Shown here: positions 1-10,455 of the stretch, piece after piece
Numbering within the stretch: position 1 is the first letter of the stretch
Layout: every line of letters begins with the position of its first letter
NCBI GenBank assembly: GCA_023362775.1
Contig: JALMGJ010000002.1
Location: 63,875,914-63,939,913 of the forward strand
DNA length: 64,000 bases
Reading direction: 5' to 3'
Source: Charina bottae
Taxonomy: Eukaryota; Chordata; Lepidosauria; Squamata; Charinaidae
Notes under the pieces: model-generated
What the model saw: only the letters and a program-made list of their open reading frames with translations
What the model was told of the DNA's origin: nothing
Database searches by the model: none
Made by a program: the position numbers and the translations under genes

Positions 1-59
1 ATCAAGGTACAAATAACCAGGCTCAAATTATCCTACTTCACACACATTATGTAAACCGG

Positions 60-235
60 AGAAAAATGGAAGAAAAGAGAAGAGGATGACCAGCAGCAAG
101 ATGGATGGACTCAGTTACAGTGGCAATGGATGTACTGTTGTAAGATCTGAAGGACCAAGTTAGGGATAGATTGTCATGCAACAAGTCTCTGTGGTCACTA
201 AGAGTTGACACCAGCTTGATGACACATAATCAAAA
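60..235 (+). mobile_element. LINE reverse-transcriptase C-terminal remnant
   Basis: The plus strand reads, with breaks, as the basic GRPxARWMDSVTVAMD-type tail that ends RTE-like LINE proteins, followed by a stretch resembling DLKDQVRDR. The tail has a stop and a small duplication, so it is a dead fragment. The family assignment rests on the motif only. The rest of the element would lie upstream of the window. Confidence 0.4.
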
Positions 236-799
236 TAATAAAATGCTACCAATAACAGCAGCAAACGTAGCATAGTACATAAATTACATGTGTTTTCAAA
301 TGCGAATCTTCAGGTCTTTGGGCCGGATGGATACACTTTTATACTTTGCTTGTGAAAATATAAGAGCAGAGTCCCCTTGTTGGTCAGGGAAATACAACCT
401 TGGAAGACTTGCGGAGAACGTTTGATCCTTGAAAGCCTTTGTTAGTATATCTGCAGGAGCAAGAAGCAGCTGCTCCCCATTCCAAGAGAATTGCTGATAT
501 GAATCAGGAGTCTCCACAGGTGACACGGCCAACATGACTTGGAAATGGGAAGGGCTCCAAGGGTGTCTGCATGGGTGGTCAAAAGAGTGAAGATGGTGAT
601 ATACTGTGTAATCAAAGCTCTGCTTCTTTTCTATGTCCACTGCAAAGCACATTTAAAAAGGGGTGGGGTTTCATTACACAGTCACAGTCACCATCTTGAC
701 ATTTTTGACTTCCTTTAAGGTTGCTCCTGGAAGGGCTGTTCATCCCTCCTTGTGCACGTGGTTATATACATTGACATGTAACCTGAAGAGAGTATCTTT

Positions 800-2745
800 T
801 TTTTTCTTAAGAATTTTATTAAGTTTAGAGCATAGATAAAAACTACAATAAAAAATAAAAAACTACAAAAAAAGAAAAAAGTTAAAAACACAAGAAAACG
901 AATTTTAAAGATTACATAAGTGACTTCCGACTTTCAACAACAAGAATATATAGCAATTTCCATAATTAATCCTTTTCTCTAAATTTAACGAAAATCACAT
1001 TATTTTTATAAATCATTCCATGGACATTATATAAATCAATAAAGGCAAATGCTACATACATACATACATACATACATACATACATACATAAAATAAGCAA
1101 ATATGTAAACCTTCAAATCAACTTCTCCCCCCCCCCCCCCATAAGAACTCATTTATAAAATGTTTCCCTCCTATCACTATTCTATATATTTCTGGCCACT
1201 ATGTTAACAATCAAATTATTATAATAATTTTAAAAAGACATTTAAATTATCTTTTTGTTGTTGTTATCTTACCCCTATTACACCTTAAAAAACAAACTTT
1301 AAATCATTAGAGAAAAATAGAATCATACAACCTTAAAATCAATCCACATACTTATTTTTAATTTCTATATTAACAATCAAATTGTAAAAACATTTTAAAA
1401 ACATTTTAATTATCTACTTTTATCCTTAGTACTGTTATTTCAATCTTACCCCTATTAAACCTTAAAAAGCAAACTTTAAATCATTGCAAAAAACTTTAAA
1501 TCATTACAAAAAAAAATAAAATCATACAGCTTTAAAATCAATCCACTTATGCTTAATTTTTATCCCACCTCAAAATAAAAGTATTCAATCTCGATATAAC
1601 AAATAAACTTTTAAATCATTACTGAAAAATAACATCATACAGCCATGAAATCAATCCACATATTTATTCTTAATTTCTTATCCCACCTCAAAATAAACCA
1701 AAGCATTTATTTGTCTCCATATTATACACAGGAGGTTTTTTATAGACAAATCAAAAAATCCAGCTGTCTCCCCTACAAAGTCAACAGAAAATTTCCCACA
1801 TGACCGAGCTATCTCATTCTCATAACAGACCCTGTAATAAGGCAAACTCTATATCTTGCAAGTCGAATTGTAACTCCTTCGTGACTGTCATTTCTTCACC
1901 ATCATTCTCACAGTCGAGAGGAATATTTTCTCCTTGATGAATCTTTTTCTCTCCCTTCAGAAAATCCTCGATTGATACATTTTAAAAGCAATATCCCGTA
2001 CTTCTTGTAAAGTAGCTTGAACAATTTCATGGAAAATCTCGTTAAAGTCAACAGACCGCTCGGCACGGAGCTCTAAAGTCGTTTTTTTAAGGTCATCCAT
2101 AATTCGGACAGTAAAGTCTGGCACCTTCTGCTGATGTGTATAAACTAGTGGGTTAATAAAAGGCTTCCAGAGGCTAAAATACAGCATCCAAGGCAAGTGA
2201 ACAGAAAACTGAAAACTAAGAACATCAAATTAAATGTGTAGGAAAATATTAAGTCCTTCAAACTAGATAGAAAAATAATAATGGAGAGATGATTATTTAT
2301 TCTCAGTCCTCCTTAAATTTTGAATGGAAAGCAAGCCAGCAGCTAAGAAAAAAATTTAAACCTCCTCCAGAAACAACGATATGCACCAAGAGATTCGTAT
2401 CTTCTTGTTGTTAAAAACCTCTCTTGGGGTCCAAGAACTTAAAAATATACAAACTGGGTGATTTAGAAATGAGAAAAGTTCAACCTAGTGGTCTGGAAAT
2501 GGTGGCATCCCCGACTCCCGTCTCCTCTTACCGGATTAACGCCAACGCCATTGACGATCTTCAGGCTACAAGGTGACGTTTTGAAGTAGAGATGGGATGA
2601 TTCCAAGTGTTTTCTGTCCATGAAAACACTCTACGGCAACAGGAAAAGCCTGCCTGTGCCTCCAAAAAGAATCCACGCTGTTAAATCTTCCTGCTGATCT
2701 TGCGAGCAGGGTGTTCAGTCGGCCATCTTCTCACCGGAAGTCTCC
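800..2745 (-). mobile_element. L1-like element, internally deleted
   Basis: Read on the minus strand, the stretch starts near 2741 with a sequence resembling the ACTTCCGGTGAGAAGATGGC type of 5' end seen in L1-like elements. It contains a short charged ORF fragment (2196-1957) and ends near 805 with AATAAA followed by an A run. An A-rich 3' part resembles the ones at 11133-11470 and 24107-24700, including a shared AAGTGACTTCC motif. No reverse transcriptase is present, so this is a deleted or non-autonomous copy. L1 is inferred from the 3' end and from the better-preserved relative at 11-15 kb. Confidence 0.45.
1053..1091. repeat. (TACA)n microsatellite
   Basis: About ten uninterrupted TACA units lie inside the L1-like element. 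A run of 14 C follows at 1127-1140. Confidence 0.95.
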
Positions 2746-3928
2746 CATCTACCTGAAACCTGAAGCGTGTAACCTGAAGAGTCTCATCTTCTTTTCACAG
2801 ACAGGACTTTCCCTTACAAACAGGCTCGAGTTGTTTTTTATTTGTTCTTGTTTTATACAAACAGTTTGGAGATTTAGGAGGAAAACACTCTTTTACTCAT
2901 GGGCATCGTGAAAGCAATAATATGAAGTTACCCAAACATCATACCTGAGCAAAGACTATTTACAAAGCCTAACAAACAGTGTTGTCAAAGGAATATGTCC
3001 AAGCCTCGATACGATTTAAGCTACCTTTTCATTTAAAAACTGCACAGTGAGTGAACAAAATACAGAGTTTGGCATAGGAGCACACTAAACAACATTCTGT
3101 AAGATCAAGACCACAAAGCATTTTTTAAAAAACCTGTTTGGCTCTGAGAAGGGGGAGGGGGGGAAGGAACTTTCCAGTTCATTCTGTGAATACCTCAAAG
3201 AACCTTCTTTCCTTTTATAGAGAATAACTGCCTGTTTCATTTCCAAGTATACATGAGGTCTAACATACCAGGCTGGGAATGCACCCTTAATCACATCCAC
3301 ATGTTGCAGCAGAGGAAGAGAGGCTCTGCATACAAACACATACATGTCGGCTTCATATGCATACATAGACCCTTAACATTAACAGTTTAAAATTATCTGT
3401 TCCAATATAAGAGACAAGTTAAATCTACAGACAATTGTTTGTAGACTGAAAGTATCTTTGGCCTGTTTCCCTACAGGGAGGGAAAGATTTTATAGAAAGG
3501 AGCATCCAAGAGACTGGAGCAAAATCTGTGTTCACATTGATCTTAACTTGGTAGCTTTAAGCACATTTCTCTTTTTAGCTATTAATGCTGGGTTGGGAAA
3601 GGAAGAAGCAACAAGATAAGGTTGGGGAAGGAAAAGTATTTCAGCGTACTCTTTAATAAAAAAACCTTGGGTGTGTGTCTGTGTGTTTGCATAGAATACT
3701 CTCTGTCTTATATTCTAATGGACAACCAGATGGCTTTCTAACAATGGTTACCCACAAAGCTACTGTTACCCTAACAAGCCATGTGATGATATAACTATAG
3801 ATACAGTTTTCCTGTTTGTTTGTTTGTTTGTTCATTGTAGCTGGCAGTCACACCGTCACCAATACCAAGCTAAAAGTAGCAGCTCCAATTCTCTCCGTAT
3901 GTTTGGATCATAATGGAAATGTGGTAAC
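2746..3928. other. Unclassified intergenic DNA
   Basis: No gene, RNA or recognised repeat was found here. Short ORFs lack any family signature and are flanked by AT-rich sequence. Confidence 0.5.
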
Positions 3929-3939
3929 AAATTAATCCT
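3929..3939. repeat. Target-site duplication, 3' side of BovB copy 1
   Basis: AAATTAATCCT is repeated exactly at 7157-7167. The pair brackets the LINE at 3940-7156. Confidence 0.9.
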
Positions 3940-3944
3940 GTTGT

Positions 3945-6900
3945 TTATTCGTTCAGTCGTTTCCGACTCTTCGTGACTTCATGGACCAGTCCACGCCAGA
4001 GCTTTCTGTCGGCCGTCACCATCCCCAGGTCCCCAATGGTTGAGTCCATCACCTCCAGAATACCATCCATCCATCTTGCCCTTGGTCGGCCCCTCTTCCT
4101 TTTGCCTTCCACTTTTCCTAGCATCAGCTTCTTCTCCAGGGTATCCTGTCTTCTCATTATGTGGCCAAAGTACTTCAGTTTTGCCTTTAATATCATTCCC
4201 TCAAGTGAGCAGTCTGGCTTTATTTCCTGGAGTATGGACTGGTTTGATCTTCTTGCAGTCCAAGGCACTCTCAGAATTTTCCTCCAACACCACAGTTCAA
4301 AAGCATCGATCTTCCTTCGCTCAGCCTTCCTTATGGTCCAGCTCTCGCAGCCATAGGTTACTACAGGGAATACCATTGCTTTAACTATGCGGACCTTTGT
4401 TGTCAGTGTGATGTCTCTGCTCTTAACTATTTTATCAAGATTTGCCATTGCTCTCCTCCCAAGAAGTAGACGTCTTCTGATTTCCTGGCTGCAGTCAGCG
4501 TCTGCAGTAATCTTTGCGCCTAGAAATACAAAGTCTGTCACTGCCTCCACTTTTTCTCCCTCTATTTGCCAGTCATCAATCAAGCTCGTTGCCATAATCT
4601 TGGTTTTTTTGAGGTTTAACTGCAACCCAGCTTTTGCACTTTCTTCTTTCACCTTCGTCATAAGGCTCCTCAACTCCTCCTCGCTTTCAGCCATCAAAGT
4701 GGTATCATCTGCATATCTGAGATTGTTAATGTTTCTTCCAGCGATTTTAACTCCAGCCTTGGATTCCTCAAGCCCAGCACGTTGCATGATGTGTTCTGCA
4801 TACAGGTTGAATAGGTAGGGTGAGAGTATACAACCCTGCCGTACTCCTTTCCCAATCTTAAACCAGTCCGTTGTTCCGTGCTCTGTTCTTACCGTTGCTA
4901 CTTGGTCGTTATACAGATTCCTCAGGAGGCAGACAAGATGACTTGGTATCCCCATACCACCAAGAACTTGCCACAATTTGTTATGATCCACACAGTCAAA
5001 GGCTTTAGAATAGTCAATAAAACAGAAATAGATGTTTTTCTGAAATTCCCTGGCTTTCTCCATTATCCAGCGGATATTGGCAATTTGGTCTCTAGTTCCT
5101 CTGCCTTTTCTAAACCCAGCTTGTACATCTGGCAATTCTCGCTCCATGAATTGCTGGAGTCTACCTTGCAAGATCTTGAGCATTACCTTACTGGCATGTG
5201 AAATAAGTGCCACTGTTCGATAGTTTGAACATTCTTTAGTGCTTCCCCTTTTTGGTATGGGGATATAAGTTGATTTTTTCCAATCTGATGGCCATTCTTG
5301 TGTTTTCCAAATTTGCTGGCATATGGCATGCATCACCTTGACAGCATCATCTTGCAAGATTTTAAACAGTTCAGCTGGGATACCATCGTCTCCTGCTGCC
5401 TTGTTATTAGCAATGCTTCTTAAGGCCCATTCAACCTCACTCTTCAGGATGTCTGGCTCTAACTCACTGACCACATCGTCAAAGCTATCTCCAATATTAT
5501 TATCCTTCCTATACAGATCTTCCGTATATTCTTGCCACCTTTTCTTGATCTCTTCTGCTTCTGTTAGGTCCTTACCATCTTTCTTTTTGATCATACCCAT
5601 TTTTGCCTGGAATTTACCTCCAATGTTTCTAATTTTCTGGAAGAGGTCTCTTGTCCTTCCTATTCTATTGTCTTCTTCCACTTCCACACATTGCTTGTTT
5701 AAAAATAATTCCTTATCTCTTCTGGCTAACCTCTGGAATTTTGCATTTAATTGGGCATATCTCCCCCTATCACTGTTGCCTTTTGCTTTCCTTCTTTCTT
5801 GGGCTACTTCCAGTGTTTCAGCAGACAGCCATCTTGCCTTCTTAGTTTTCTTTTTCTTTGGGACGTTTTTTGTTGCCTCCTCCTGAACAATGTTGCGAAC
5901 TTCTGTCCATAGTTCTTCTGGGACCCTATCTACTAAATCTAGTCCCTTAAATCTATTCTTCACCTCCACTGCATATTCCTTAGGAATATTAGTGAGCTCA
6001 TATCTAACTGATCTGTGGGTCTTCCCTATTCTCTTTAGTCTGATTCTAAATTTTGCAATAAGAAGTTCGTGATCTGAACTACAGTCAGCTCCAGGTCTTG
6101 TTTTTACCGACTGTATAGATGTCCGCCACCTTTGGCTGCAAAGGATGTAGTCAATCTGATTTCGGTGTCGACCATCTGGTGAAGTCCATGTATAAAGTCG
6201 TCTTTTAGGTTGTTGGAAGAGAGTGTTTGTTATGCACAGTGAGTTGTCTTGGCAAAACTCTATCAGCCTATGTCCTGCTTCATTTTGTTCTCCCAGACCA
6301 TGCTTGCCTGTAATTCCAGGTGTCGTCTGACTACCCACCTTAGCATTCCAGTCTCCTGTAATGAAAATAACATCTCTTTTTGGTGTATTATCTAGTAGGT
6401 GCTGCAGATCCTCATAGAACTGATCTACTTCTGCTTCTTCAGCATCTGTGGTTGGGGCGTATATTTGGATCACTGTGATGTTAAATGGCTTACCCTGAAT
6501 TCGAATTGAGATCATTCTATCGTTTTTTGGATTGTATCCAAGCACTGCTTTAGCCACTTTATTATTAATTATGAAGGCTACTCCATTTCTTCTGTGGTCC
6601 TCTTGTCCACAGTAGTAGATCTGGTGGTCATCTGATGTGAAGTGGCCCATCCCAGTCCATTTCAGTTCACTGACACCTAAAATGTCTATATTTAATCTTG
6701 ACATCTCACCAATAACCACATCCAATTTGCCCTGGCTCATAGATCTTACATTCCAGGTTCCTATGGTGTGTTGATCTTTAGAACATCGGATTCGTCGTTC
6801 ACCACCAGCACCGTCGGCCGCTAGCCGTCCTTTCGGCTTTGAGCTAGTTGCGTCATCACATCTGGGGCTAGTTGAACGTATCCTCTGTTCCTCCCCAGTA

Positions 6901-6977
6901 GCATTTTGACCATCTTCCGACCTGGGAGTCCCATCTTCCGATGGTATACCAACATATCTTTGGTTGTACTGATCCAT
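3945..6977 (-). CDS. BovB endonuclease-reverse transcriptase, intact
   Basis: The 1010-residue protein nicks target DNA and reverse-transcribes the LINE RNA at the nick. An apurinic-type endonuclease domain fills about residues 70-310: TWNVRS at 74-79, catalytic Glu in GVSELKW at 104, GDWN at 208-211 and SDH at 301-303. A lysine-rich linker (370-381) leads to the reverse transcriptase. There the catalytic Asp of FIDYSKAFD is at 655, GVRQGCILSP is at 711-720 and YADD is at 755-758. The C-terminus is basic (GKRKRGRPRARW) and ends in the BovB tail VTKSRKRLNE. All catalytic residues expected of the family are present, with no stop or frameshift. The start is the ATG followed by DQYNQRYVG; an upstream overlapping reading frame exists (see 6821-7015). 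Confidence 0.95.
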   Translation of the reverse strand: MDQYNQRYVGIPSEDGTPRSEDGQNATGEEQRIRSTSPRCDDATSSKPKGRLAADGAGGERRIRCSKDQHTIGTWNVRSMSQGKLDVVIGEMSRLNIDILGVSELKWTGMGHFTSDDHQIYYCGQEDHRRNGVAFIINNKVAKAVLGYNPKNDRMISIRIQGKPFNITVIQIYAPTTDAEEAEVDQFYEDLQHLLDNTPKRDVIFITGDWNAKVGSQTTPGITGKHGLGEQNEAGHRLIEFCQDNSLCITNTLFQQPKRRLYTWTSPDGRHRNQIDYILCSQRWRTSIQSVKTRPGADCSSDHELLIAKFRIRLKRIGKTHRSVRYELTNIPKEYAVEVKNRFKGLDLVDRVPEELWTEVRNIVQEEATKNVPKKKKTKKARWLSAETLEVAQERRKAKGNSDRGRYAQLNAKFQRLARRDKELFLNKQCVEVEEDNRIGRTRDLFQKIRNIGGKFQAKMGMIKKKDGKDLTEAEEIKKRWQEYTEDLYRKDNNIGDSFDDVVSELEPDILKSEVEWALRSIANNKAAGDDGIPAELFKILQDDAVKVMHAICQQIWKTQEWPSDWKKSTYIPIPKRGSTKECSNYRTVALISHASKVMLKILQGRLQQFMERELPDVQAGFRKGRGTRDQIANIRWIMEKAREFQKNIYFCFIDYSKAFDCVDHNKLWQVLGGMGIPSHLVCLLRNLYNDQVATVRTEHGTTDWFKIGKGVRQGCILSPYLFNLYAEHIMQRAGLEESKAGVKIAGRNINNLRYADDTTLMAESEEELRSLMTKVKEESAKAGLQLNLKKTKIMATSLIDDWQIEGEKVEAVTDFVFLGAKITADADCSQEIRRRLLLGRRAMANLDKIVKSRDITLTTKVRIVKAMVFPVVTYGCESWTIRKAERRKIDAFELWCWRKILRVPWTARRSNQSILQEIKPDCSLEGMILKAKLKYFGHIMRRQDTLEKKLMLGKVEGKRKRGRPRARWMDGILEVMDSTIGDLGMVTADRKLWRGLVHEVTKSRKRLNE

Positions 6978-7015
6978 TTAGTTTTCATGGCAAGAATACT
7001 GGGGTGGGTTGCCAT
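6821..7015 (-). CDS. Overlapping upstream ORF in BovB 5' region
   Basis: A 64-codon frame starts 38 nt upstream of the main BovB ORF and overlaps its first 157 nt in another frame. It begins MATHPSILAMKTKW. A similar opening (MATHxSVLAW) is well known from peptides predicted from ruminant BovB/ART2 transcripts, which is recalled knowledge. Whether it is translated is unknown; it could act as an upstream ORF limiting the main frame. Confidence 0.4.
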   Translation of the reverse strand: MATHPSILAMKTKWISTTKDMLVYHRKMGLPGRKMVKMLLGRNRGYVQLAPDVMTQLAQSRKDG

Positions 7016-7156
7016 TACCTTCCCCAGGGATCGTATTTAGTCTGACCTCTCTGCCACGACCTTCCCATCACGGTCCCTTCACGGTTTAGCTCATGGTTTC
7101 ATTGAGGTGCTCAAGCTCCAGCACCACGACAAGGTAACGATCTCCTTTGCTGGAGA

Positions 7157-7167
7157 AAATTAATCCT
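7157..7167. repeat. Target-site duplication, 5' side of BovB copy 1
   Basis: This is the second exact copy of AAATTAATCCT (see 3929-3939). Confidence 0.9.
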
Positions 7168-7564
7168 ACCCAATTAATTTATTTCTGTATTACAAGAAGT
7201 CAACCTTCTCCATTCAGGTGGCCTTAGTGCTGACTATGCTGACTGTGGAATGGTAATCCTGGCAATGGCTGATTTAGCAAAGCCAAGGGAGCTTGCTTGC
7301 TTGCTGTATTTATTTATTTAGAAAATTTAAGTAGCCACCTCTCTTTCATACATGACTCTGGTATCCTGGACTTCAGTTAAAGTTTATTATTTATTTATTT
7401 ATTTATTTGATTTCTATAACCGCCCATCATCTCCCCCCATGGGGAACTCTGGGCGGTTCACAATAAATAAGTTAAAATAAAATCAAAATCTCAGTTATAC
7501 AATAAATATATATTTAAAAAATCCAGATGGTCATGGGATAATTAAAAGAAGGACAGTTATAACA

Positions 7565-8248
7565 TTAGGGGATTAGCCACCCCCATGAGGAACTATCCCT
7601 TCCTCCTTCCCGTGCCAGGCGGCAGAACCAGGTCTTCAGCTCTTTCCTAAAGGTCGGGAGGGAGGAGATCTGCCTCAATTCTGGGGGCAAGCTGTTCCAC
7701 AGTGTGGGTGCTACCACAGAGAAGGCCCATCTCCTAGACCCCATCAGATGACATTCTTTGATTGATGGGGTTCGTAGAAGGCCTTCCCTGAATGACCTGG
7801 TGGGGCGGGTCGATAAAATGGGGATAAGACGGTCCTTCAGGTATTCTGGCCCCATGCCATGTAGGGCTTTAAAGGTAATAACCAACACCTTGAATTGTAC
7901 CCGGAAGCAGACCTGCACCCAATGCAGCTCGCGGAGCAAAGGTGTTATATGTGCATATTTTGGTGCACCCAAAATTGCTCGCGCGGCCGCATTCTGCACC
8001 AGCTGAAGCTTCCGGATAGTCTTCAAGACCCCGAAGTTCCGCACCAGTTCCGAATGGGGCAGTGCTACCCCATCAAGAACCAAAGATGATAATTTCCCAG
8101 AAGACGCTAGGCCATCAATCCACAGCCACTCGGTCTTGCTAGGGTTCAATTGTAGCCTGTTGTTCCCCATCCAGGCCCTCACAGCCCCCAGGCACTGGGA
8201 CAGGGTGGTCACTGCATCACTTACTTCACCAGGGATGGAGATGTACAA
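7565..8248 (-). pseudogene. L2 ORF2 C-terminal part with in-frame deletion
   Basis: The 227-codon frame runs from the segment after the YADD box (YISIPGEVSDAV) to the protein end. Against the other L2 copies here, about 62-65 codons are missing between VRNFGVLK and TIRKLQLVQ. The missing part includes the RAFAQLR and ALRTVTHALVISH segments. The frame is kept across the deletion. The YADD-coding part lies just upstream in a broken frame. Confidence 0.75.
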
Positions 8249-8425
8249 TTGAGTATCATCCGCATACTGATGATACCTTATCCCATGGTGTCAGATGACC
8301 TCGCCCAGTGGTTTCATGTAGATGTTAAATAGGAGAGGAGAGAGAACCGAACCCTGCGGCACCCCACACAAGAGGGGCCGAGGGTCAGATCTCTCCTCTC
8401 CTATTACCACTGACTGGGAGCGGCC

Positions 8426-9634
8426 TCAGAGGAAGGAGGTGAACCAGCGCAAAACTACGCCGCCCACCCCCAACTCCCTAAGCCGCCCCAACAGGATACC
8501 ATGGTCGATGGTATCGAATGCCGCTGAGAGATCCAAGAGAGCAAGGATGGATGCACTACCACCATCCCGCTCCCGCCAGAGATCATCCGTAAGCGCGACC
8601 AATGCAGTCTCTGTCCCATATCCCGGCCTGAAACCTGACTGGAAAGGGTCTAGATAGTCCGCTTCATCCAGGGTCCTTGGAAGTTGCAACGCCACCACTT
8701 TCTCAACCACCTTTCCCAAAAAGGGGAGGTGGGAGACTGGACAAAAATTGTCCAGGATGGTAGGGTCCAGGGCTGGCTTCTTGAGGAGGGGGTGCACCAG
8801 TGCCTCTTTAAAGGCAGTTGGAACCACCCCCTCTGCCAAGGATGTATTAATCATAGCCTGGACCCATCCACATGTCACCTCCCTGGCCGATTTTACCAGC
8901 CAGGAAGGGCAGGAATCTAAATAACATGTGGTGGAATTAACAATTCGAAGGATCCTGTCCACTTCCTCAGGTCCAACAGGATCAAATCGTTCCCAGATAA
9001 CAGAGCAAGACCGTTCTCCCGGCAACTCCCCAGACTGCATTTCACGCATGGAGTCCAACTTAGACCGAATCCGAGCGATTTTATCCTGCAGATGCTCAGC
9101 AAATTCTTCCGCATGGCCTTGCAGGTGGGTGGTCAGTACCACCCTACCCAAGAGAGATTGAGTAATCTTGAACAGGACCTTCGGACAGCATTCTGCAGAT
9201 GCAATAAGTGCGGAGAAATATTCACGTTTCGCCGCTCTTACCGCGACAAGGTAGGCCTTAATAGCGGCTCTAGATTGTGTTCGGTCCGATTCCGCCTTCG
9301 TTTTTCTCCAGCGGCACTCCAGACATCTCTTCACCCTCTTCCAGACCCTCAACTCCTCCGTAAACCACGGGGAGTGACGGGTCGAATGGGGTTGGAGAGG
9401 TCGCATCGGCGCGGTCCTGTCCAAGGCACCAGCCGCCTCCCTGTTCCAGACTGCAGCCAATGCCTCCGCTGGACCATGCAGCAGATCTTCAGGTATTACC
9501 CCCAGCTCCCTCTGAAACCTCATTGGGTCCATAAGTCGCCAGGGGCGGACCAATCGAATAGGTCCTGCCTCCCTGCAGAGTGGGGCGGCATAAGAGAATC
9601 TTAGGGATATCAGGACGTGATCTGACCATGACAA
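8426..9634 (-). pseudogene. L2 ORF2 endonuclease end and reverse-transcriptase N-terminal half
   Basis: The 402-codon open frame spans the end of the endonuclease (SWSDHVLISLRFSYAAP), the linker and the first reverse-transcriptase blocks (FCPVSHLPFLGKVVEKVV, FQSGFRPGYGTETALVAL, LLDLSAAFDTIDHGIL). It stops at WFTSFL, before the RGxSQ segment, and the protein continues in another frame. This is an L2-clade LINE protein made non-functional by truncation and frameshift. Confidence 0.85.
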
Positions 9635-9710
9635 CGGGGATACTTTCCCCTCAGGTCACTTTGCCATTGCTCTGACAAGAAAACCAAATCCAGAGTGAGT
9701 CCACTGTCTC

Positions 9711-10108
9711 ATCCCATGGTGACGGATGATCTCGCCCAGCAGTTTCATGTAGATGTTAAATAGGAGAGGAGAGAGAACCGACCCCTGCGGCACCCCACAT
9801 AGGAGCGGTCACGGGCCGGATCTCTCCTCTCCTATCAACACCAACTGGGAGTGGCCCCGGAGGAAGGAGGTGAACCAGCGCAAAACTACGCCACCCACCC
9901 CCAACTCCCTAAGCCGCCCCAAAAGGATACCATGGTCGATGGTATCGAAAGCCACTGAGAGATCTAAGAGAGCCAGGATGGATGCACTACCTCCATCCCG
10001 CTCCCGCCAGAGATCATCCGTAAGTGCGACCAATGCAGTCTCTGTCCCGTGTCCCGGCCTGAAGCCTGACTGAAAGGGTCTAGATAATCCGCTTCATCCA
10101 GGTTACTT
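9711..10108 (-). mobile_element. L2 fragment B, partial copy of the same segment as 8270-8675
   Basis: About 400 bp repeat the reverse-transcriptase segment from DEADYLDPFQSGF to [14 protein letters not shown]. They directly abut the 5' break of copy A in the same orientation. Either a tandem partial duplication or a separate older L2 piece would explain this. Divergence from A is about 5-8% by eye. Confidence 0.7.
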
Positions 10109-10136
10109 GTAATACCAAATAGAATGGCAATTATTT

Positions 10137-10363
10137 TGTTGTTGTTGTTGTTGTTCAGTCGTTTAGTCGTGTCCGACTCTTCGTGACCTCATGGACCATA
10201 GCACGCCAGGCCTTCCTGTCCTCCACTGTCTCCTGGAGTTTACTCACATTCATGTTCATTACATCGGTGATGCTATCTAACCATCTCATCCTCTGCCGTC
10301 CCCTTCTCCTTTTGCCTTCAGTCTTTCCCAGCATCAGGGTCTTTTCCAGTGAGTCCTCTCTTT
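10137..10363 (-). mobile_element. BovB 3' fragment, older subfamily
   Basis: A 227-bp 5'-truncated copy codes for QREDSLEKTLMLGKTEGK through VTKSRTRLND and ends in (CAA)n. It is flanked by the 10-bp duplication GCAATTATTT (10127-10136 and 10364-10373). The protein tail and the 3' end (GTCGGACACGACTAAACGAC) differ from the two young copies, so this is a distinct subfamily. Confidence 0.88.
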
Positions 10364-10455
10364 GCAATTATTTATTTATTTATTAATCAAACTTCTATCA
10401 CCACCCATCTCCCTCCTCCGGAGGGACTCTGGGCGGTTTACAATAAGAAATGTTA
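10364..10455 (-). mobile_element. Short L2 3' end
   Basis: (ATTT)n is followed by the L2-type 3' sequence (CCGCCCAGAGTCCCTCC on the minus strand). The BovB fragment inserted into its AT-rich tail. Confidence 0.7.

Larger units (their letters stand above)
3940..7156 (-). mobile_element. Full-length RTE-BovB LINE (copy 1)
   Basis: This 3217-bp minus-strand element has an 11-bp perfect target duplication on both sides, a 5' UTR of about 180 nt, a single long ORF and the BovB 3' end (GTCGGAAACGACTGAACG followed by AATAAACAAC). Length and single-ORF layout match complete BovB elements. The 5' UTR, ORF and duplication show no lesion. A second copy 13 kb away is about 98-99% identical in protein, so the family was recently active. 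BovB is known for horizontal transfer between squamates and other vertebrates. Confidence 0.93.
7391..9710 (-). mobile_element. L2-clade LINE copy A, 5'-truncated
   Basis: The minus-strand element ends in an (ATTT)n tail at 7383-7410. Just upstream is the squamate L2-type 3' sequence (GTGAACCGCCCAGAGTTCCCC). The coding part starts inside the endonuclease (SWSDH near 9630) and runs through the reverse transcriptase to a C-terminus ending KTWFCRLA. At 9710 it breaks off against fragment B. Confidence 0.85.

Noticed and set aside
296..652. 118-codon minus-strand ORF
   Set aside because: Open but with no recognisable motif, splice context or repeat relation. It may be a retroelement remnant, but I cannot support a call.
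3973..6072. Plus-strand ORFs across BovB copy 1 (and 20438-22575 across copy 2)
   Set aside because: They are antisense shadows of the BovB protein. Identical shadows appear in both copies.
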